Shown here: positions 63,067 to 64,000 of the stretch, piece by piece
Layout of the letters: every line of letters starts with the position of its first letter
How positions within the stretch are numbered: the first letter of the stretch is position 1
NCBI RefSeq assembly: GCF_900111305.1
Contig: NZ_FOGS01000001.1
Location: 310,001 to 374,000 of the forward strand
From: Vreelandella subterranea
GTDB lineage: Bacteria > Pseudomonadota > Gammaproteobacteria > Pseudomonadales > Halomonadaceae
Length of the DNA stretch: 64,000 nt
Reading direction: 5' to 3'
Notes under the pieces: model-generated
Told to the model about the DNA's origin: nothing
The model's database searches: none
Seen by the model: only the letters and a program-made list of their open reading frames with translations
Position numbers and translations under genes: made by a program

Positions 63067-63819
63067 ATGCTAGCGAAGGACTGGGCAAATGGGTTTGTCA
63101 TTTTGCTGGGTGTTCTTTGGGGCGCGTCAGCCGTTGCCAGCCCCTTTTACGCCCCTGACCCTCCGTCCGACGATACCCCCGTTTTCAGCGGCGACTCTGA
63201 ATTGGGCTACAACCGCCTGACGGGCAATACCAACAGTGAAACACTCATCGGTAAGACCCGCTTGCAATGGTTGACGGGCGACCTGACTCACTCGCTGCGC
63301 GGCGAGGTGCGCCACGTCAGCAAGGAAGACGACACTGCCGCCGAACAGTACCTGCTGGCGGCCCGCGAGCGCTACGACTTCAGCGGGCCGCATTACCTGT
63401 TCGGCTTTGCCCGTTGGGAAAAAGACCGCTTCGCCGGTTACGACCAGCAGCTAAGTGCCATTGGCGGCTACGGACGGCAGATCCTCGACAACGACCGTCA
63501 TACGCTGTCGCTGGAAGCCGGTCCGGGCTACCGCCACGACCGGCTACGCGAACACGGTAATGAACGCCTGGGCGTTGCCTATTCGGCCATCGATTATCGC
63601 TGGGAGTTTGCCGACTACGCCGATATTCGTCAGGAAGCATCAGTGGAATATACCCGCCAGAATGTCACCTCCCGATCGCTCACCGCCCTGACCGCCCGGC
63701 TGAATTCAAAGCTTTCGTTACGCCTCTCCCACGAGATCAAGCACAATTCAGAGCCACCCGACGATGCCGACAAACGCAACGACACCACCACCAGCGCCTC
63801 GCTGCTTTTTCACTGGTAA
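63067..63819 (+). CDS. DUF481 outer-membrane beta-barrel protein
   Basis: 250 residues from the ATG at 63067, with a GGGAG site upstream; a longer frame is rejected. Signal peptide to about AVASPFYAP. The mature part is a series of amphipathic strands ending in an aromatic residue (SASLLFHW), the outer-membrane insertion signal. Typical DUF481 segments: SGDSELGYNRLTGNTNSETL and LRGEVRHVSKEDD (residues 39-100) and RYDFSGPHYLFGFARWEKDR. Members are salt-stress-related porin-like barrels of uncertain role. Confidence 0.87.
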   Translation: MLAKDWANGFVILLGVLWGASAVASPFYAPDPPSDDTPVFSGDSELGYNRLTGNTNSETLIGKTRLQWLTGDLTHSLRGEVRHVSKEDDTAAEQYLLAARERYDFSGPHYLFGFARWEKDRFAGYDQQLSAIGGYGRQILDNDRHTLSLEAGPGYRHDRLREHGNERLGVAYSAIDYRWEFADYADIRQEASVEYTRQNVTSRSLTALTARLNSKLSLRLSHEIKHNSEPPDDADKRNDTTTSASLLFHW

Positions 63820-63843
63820 TGCACCAAAATGCAGCAACCGACG

Positions 63844-63873
63844 TTAGACGTTGGTCTATAAAGACGCTACAAT
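63844..63873 (+). promoter_or_regulatory. Candidate sigma-70 promoter before the terminal hairpin
   Basis: TTAGAC at 63844-63849 and TACAAT at 63868-63873 are 18 bases apart. Transcription from it would meet the terminator at 63893 after roughly 15-40 bases. Confidence 0.35.
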
Positions 63874-63892
63874 ACACACAGTTTCCTGTCCT

Positions 63893-63922
63893 AGCGCCAT
63901 TCCATGAATGGCGCTTTTTTTT
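63893..63922 (+). terminator. Rho-independent terminator after the DUF481 gene
   Basis: AGCGCCATTC at 63893-63902 pairs perfectly with 63906-63915 over a CAT loop and is followed by a run of T residues to 63922. Confidence 0.9.
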
Positions 63923-64000
63923 GCGCCCACTTTTCAACGCGGCAAGCTGTTAAGTTTGACAGACCATCTTGCCCAACCCCACAACGGACTCTCATGACGA

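Noticed and set aside
63994-64000. ATGACGA at the right edge as the start of a next gene
   Set aside because: Only seven bases are visible and the upstream ribosome site is weak, so nothing can be supported.

Overview
The window looks like chromosome of a moderately halophilic gammaproteobacterium of the Halomonadaceae (Halomonas or a relative). This rests on gene content: TRAP and TTT transporters, DUF1537 sugar-acid kinase, cid/lrg genes, urt and ure operons, folE2. It also rests on high-GC coding with many long antisense shadow frames and on gammaproteobacterial Zur-type and sigma-54/NtrC-type sites. Genus is inferred without database comparison.

Layout: 0-14 kb holds housekeeping and stress genes: metY; a tightly overlapped zinc-finger-less DksA-like gene plus folE2 behind a Zur-like box; LysE exporter; flavin reductase; nfsA-like reductase; arfB; cold-shock gene; lldD-like gene; ATP-grasp protein; lrgA/lrgB pair; NYN protein; AbrB-type membrane protein; small secreted protein; AraC regulator. 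14.4-22 kb is a minus-strand four-carbon sugar-acid module (SAF-domain oxidoreductase, TctCBA, otnK, otnC) facing a GntR/FCD regulator with two matching palindromes between them. 22-27.8 kb is a decayed and foreign segment: a broken CobW GTPase, a solute-binding protein without signal peptide, a low-GC two-gene DGQHR/DNA-methyltransferase module, a transposase relic, an IS-end-like inverted repeat and tRNA-Arg(CCG).

28-42.3 kb is a transport and catabolism block: TRAP DctPQM, a carboxymuconolactone-decarboxylase-like protein, a D-2-hydroxyacid dehydrogenase, a TAXI-TRAP system, two LysR regulators, a HAD dehalogenase-like protein, and a divergent CoA-transferase / HMG-CoA-lyase-like / aconitase-like operon whose substrate is not evident. 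A Cache-domain chemoreceptor with a CheR-tether end follows.

44.4-56.8 kb is a urea island: ureDABCEFG and urtABCDE, both minus strand, each preceded by a close match to a sigma-54 promoter and upstream NtrC-like boxes at matching distances. This predicts that urea uptake and hydrolysis are switched on together under nitrogen limitation. An Xre/RES toxin-antitoxin pair sits between them. 57-63 kb has a second TctCBA transporter with a CitA/CitB-type two-component system, then a DUF481 outer-membrane protein. A recurring detail is a stem-loop directly after the binding-protein gene and before the permease genes in four separate transporters.
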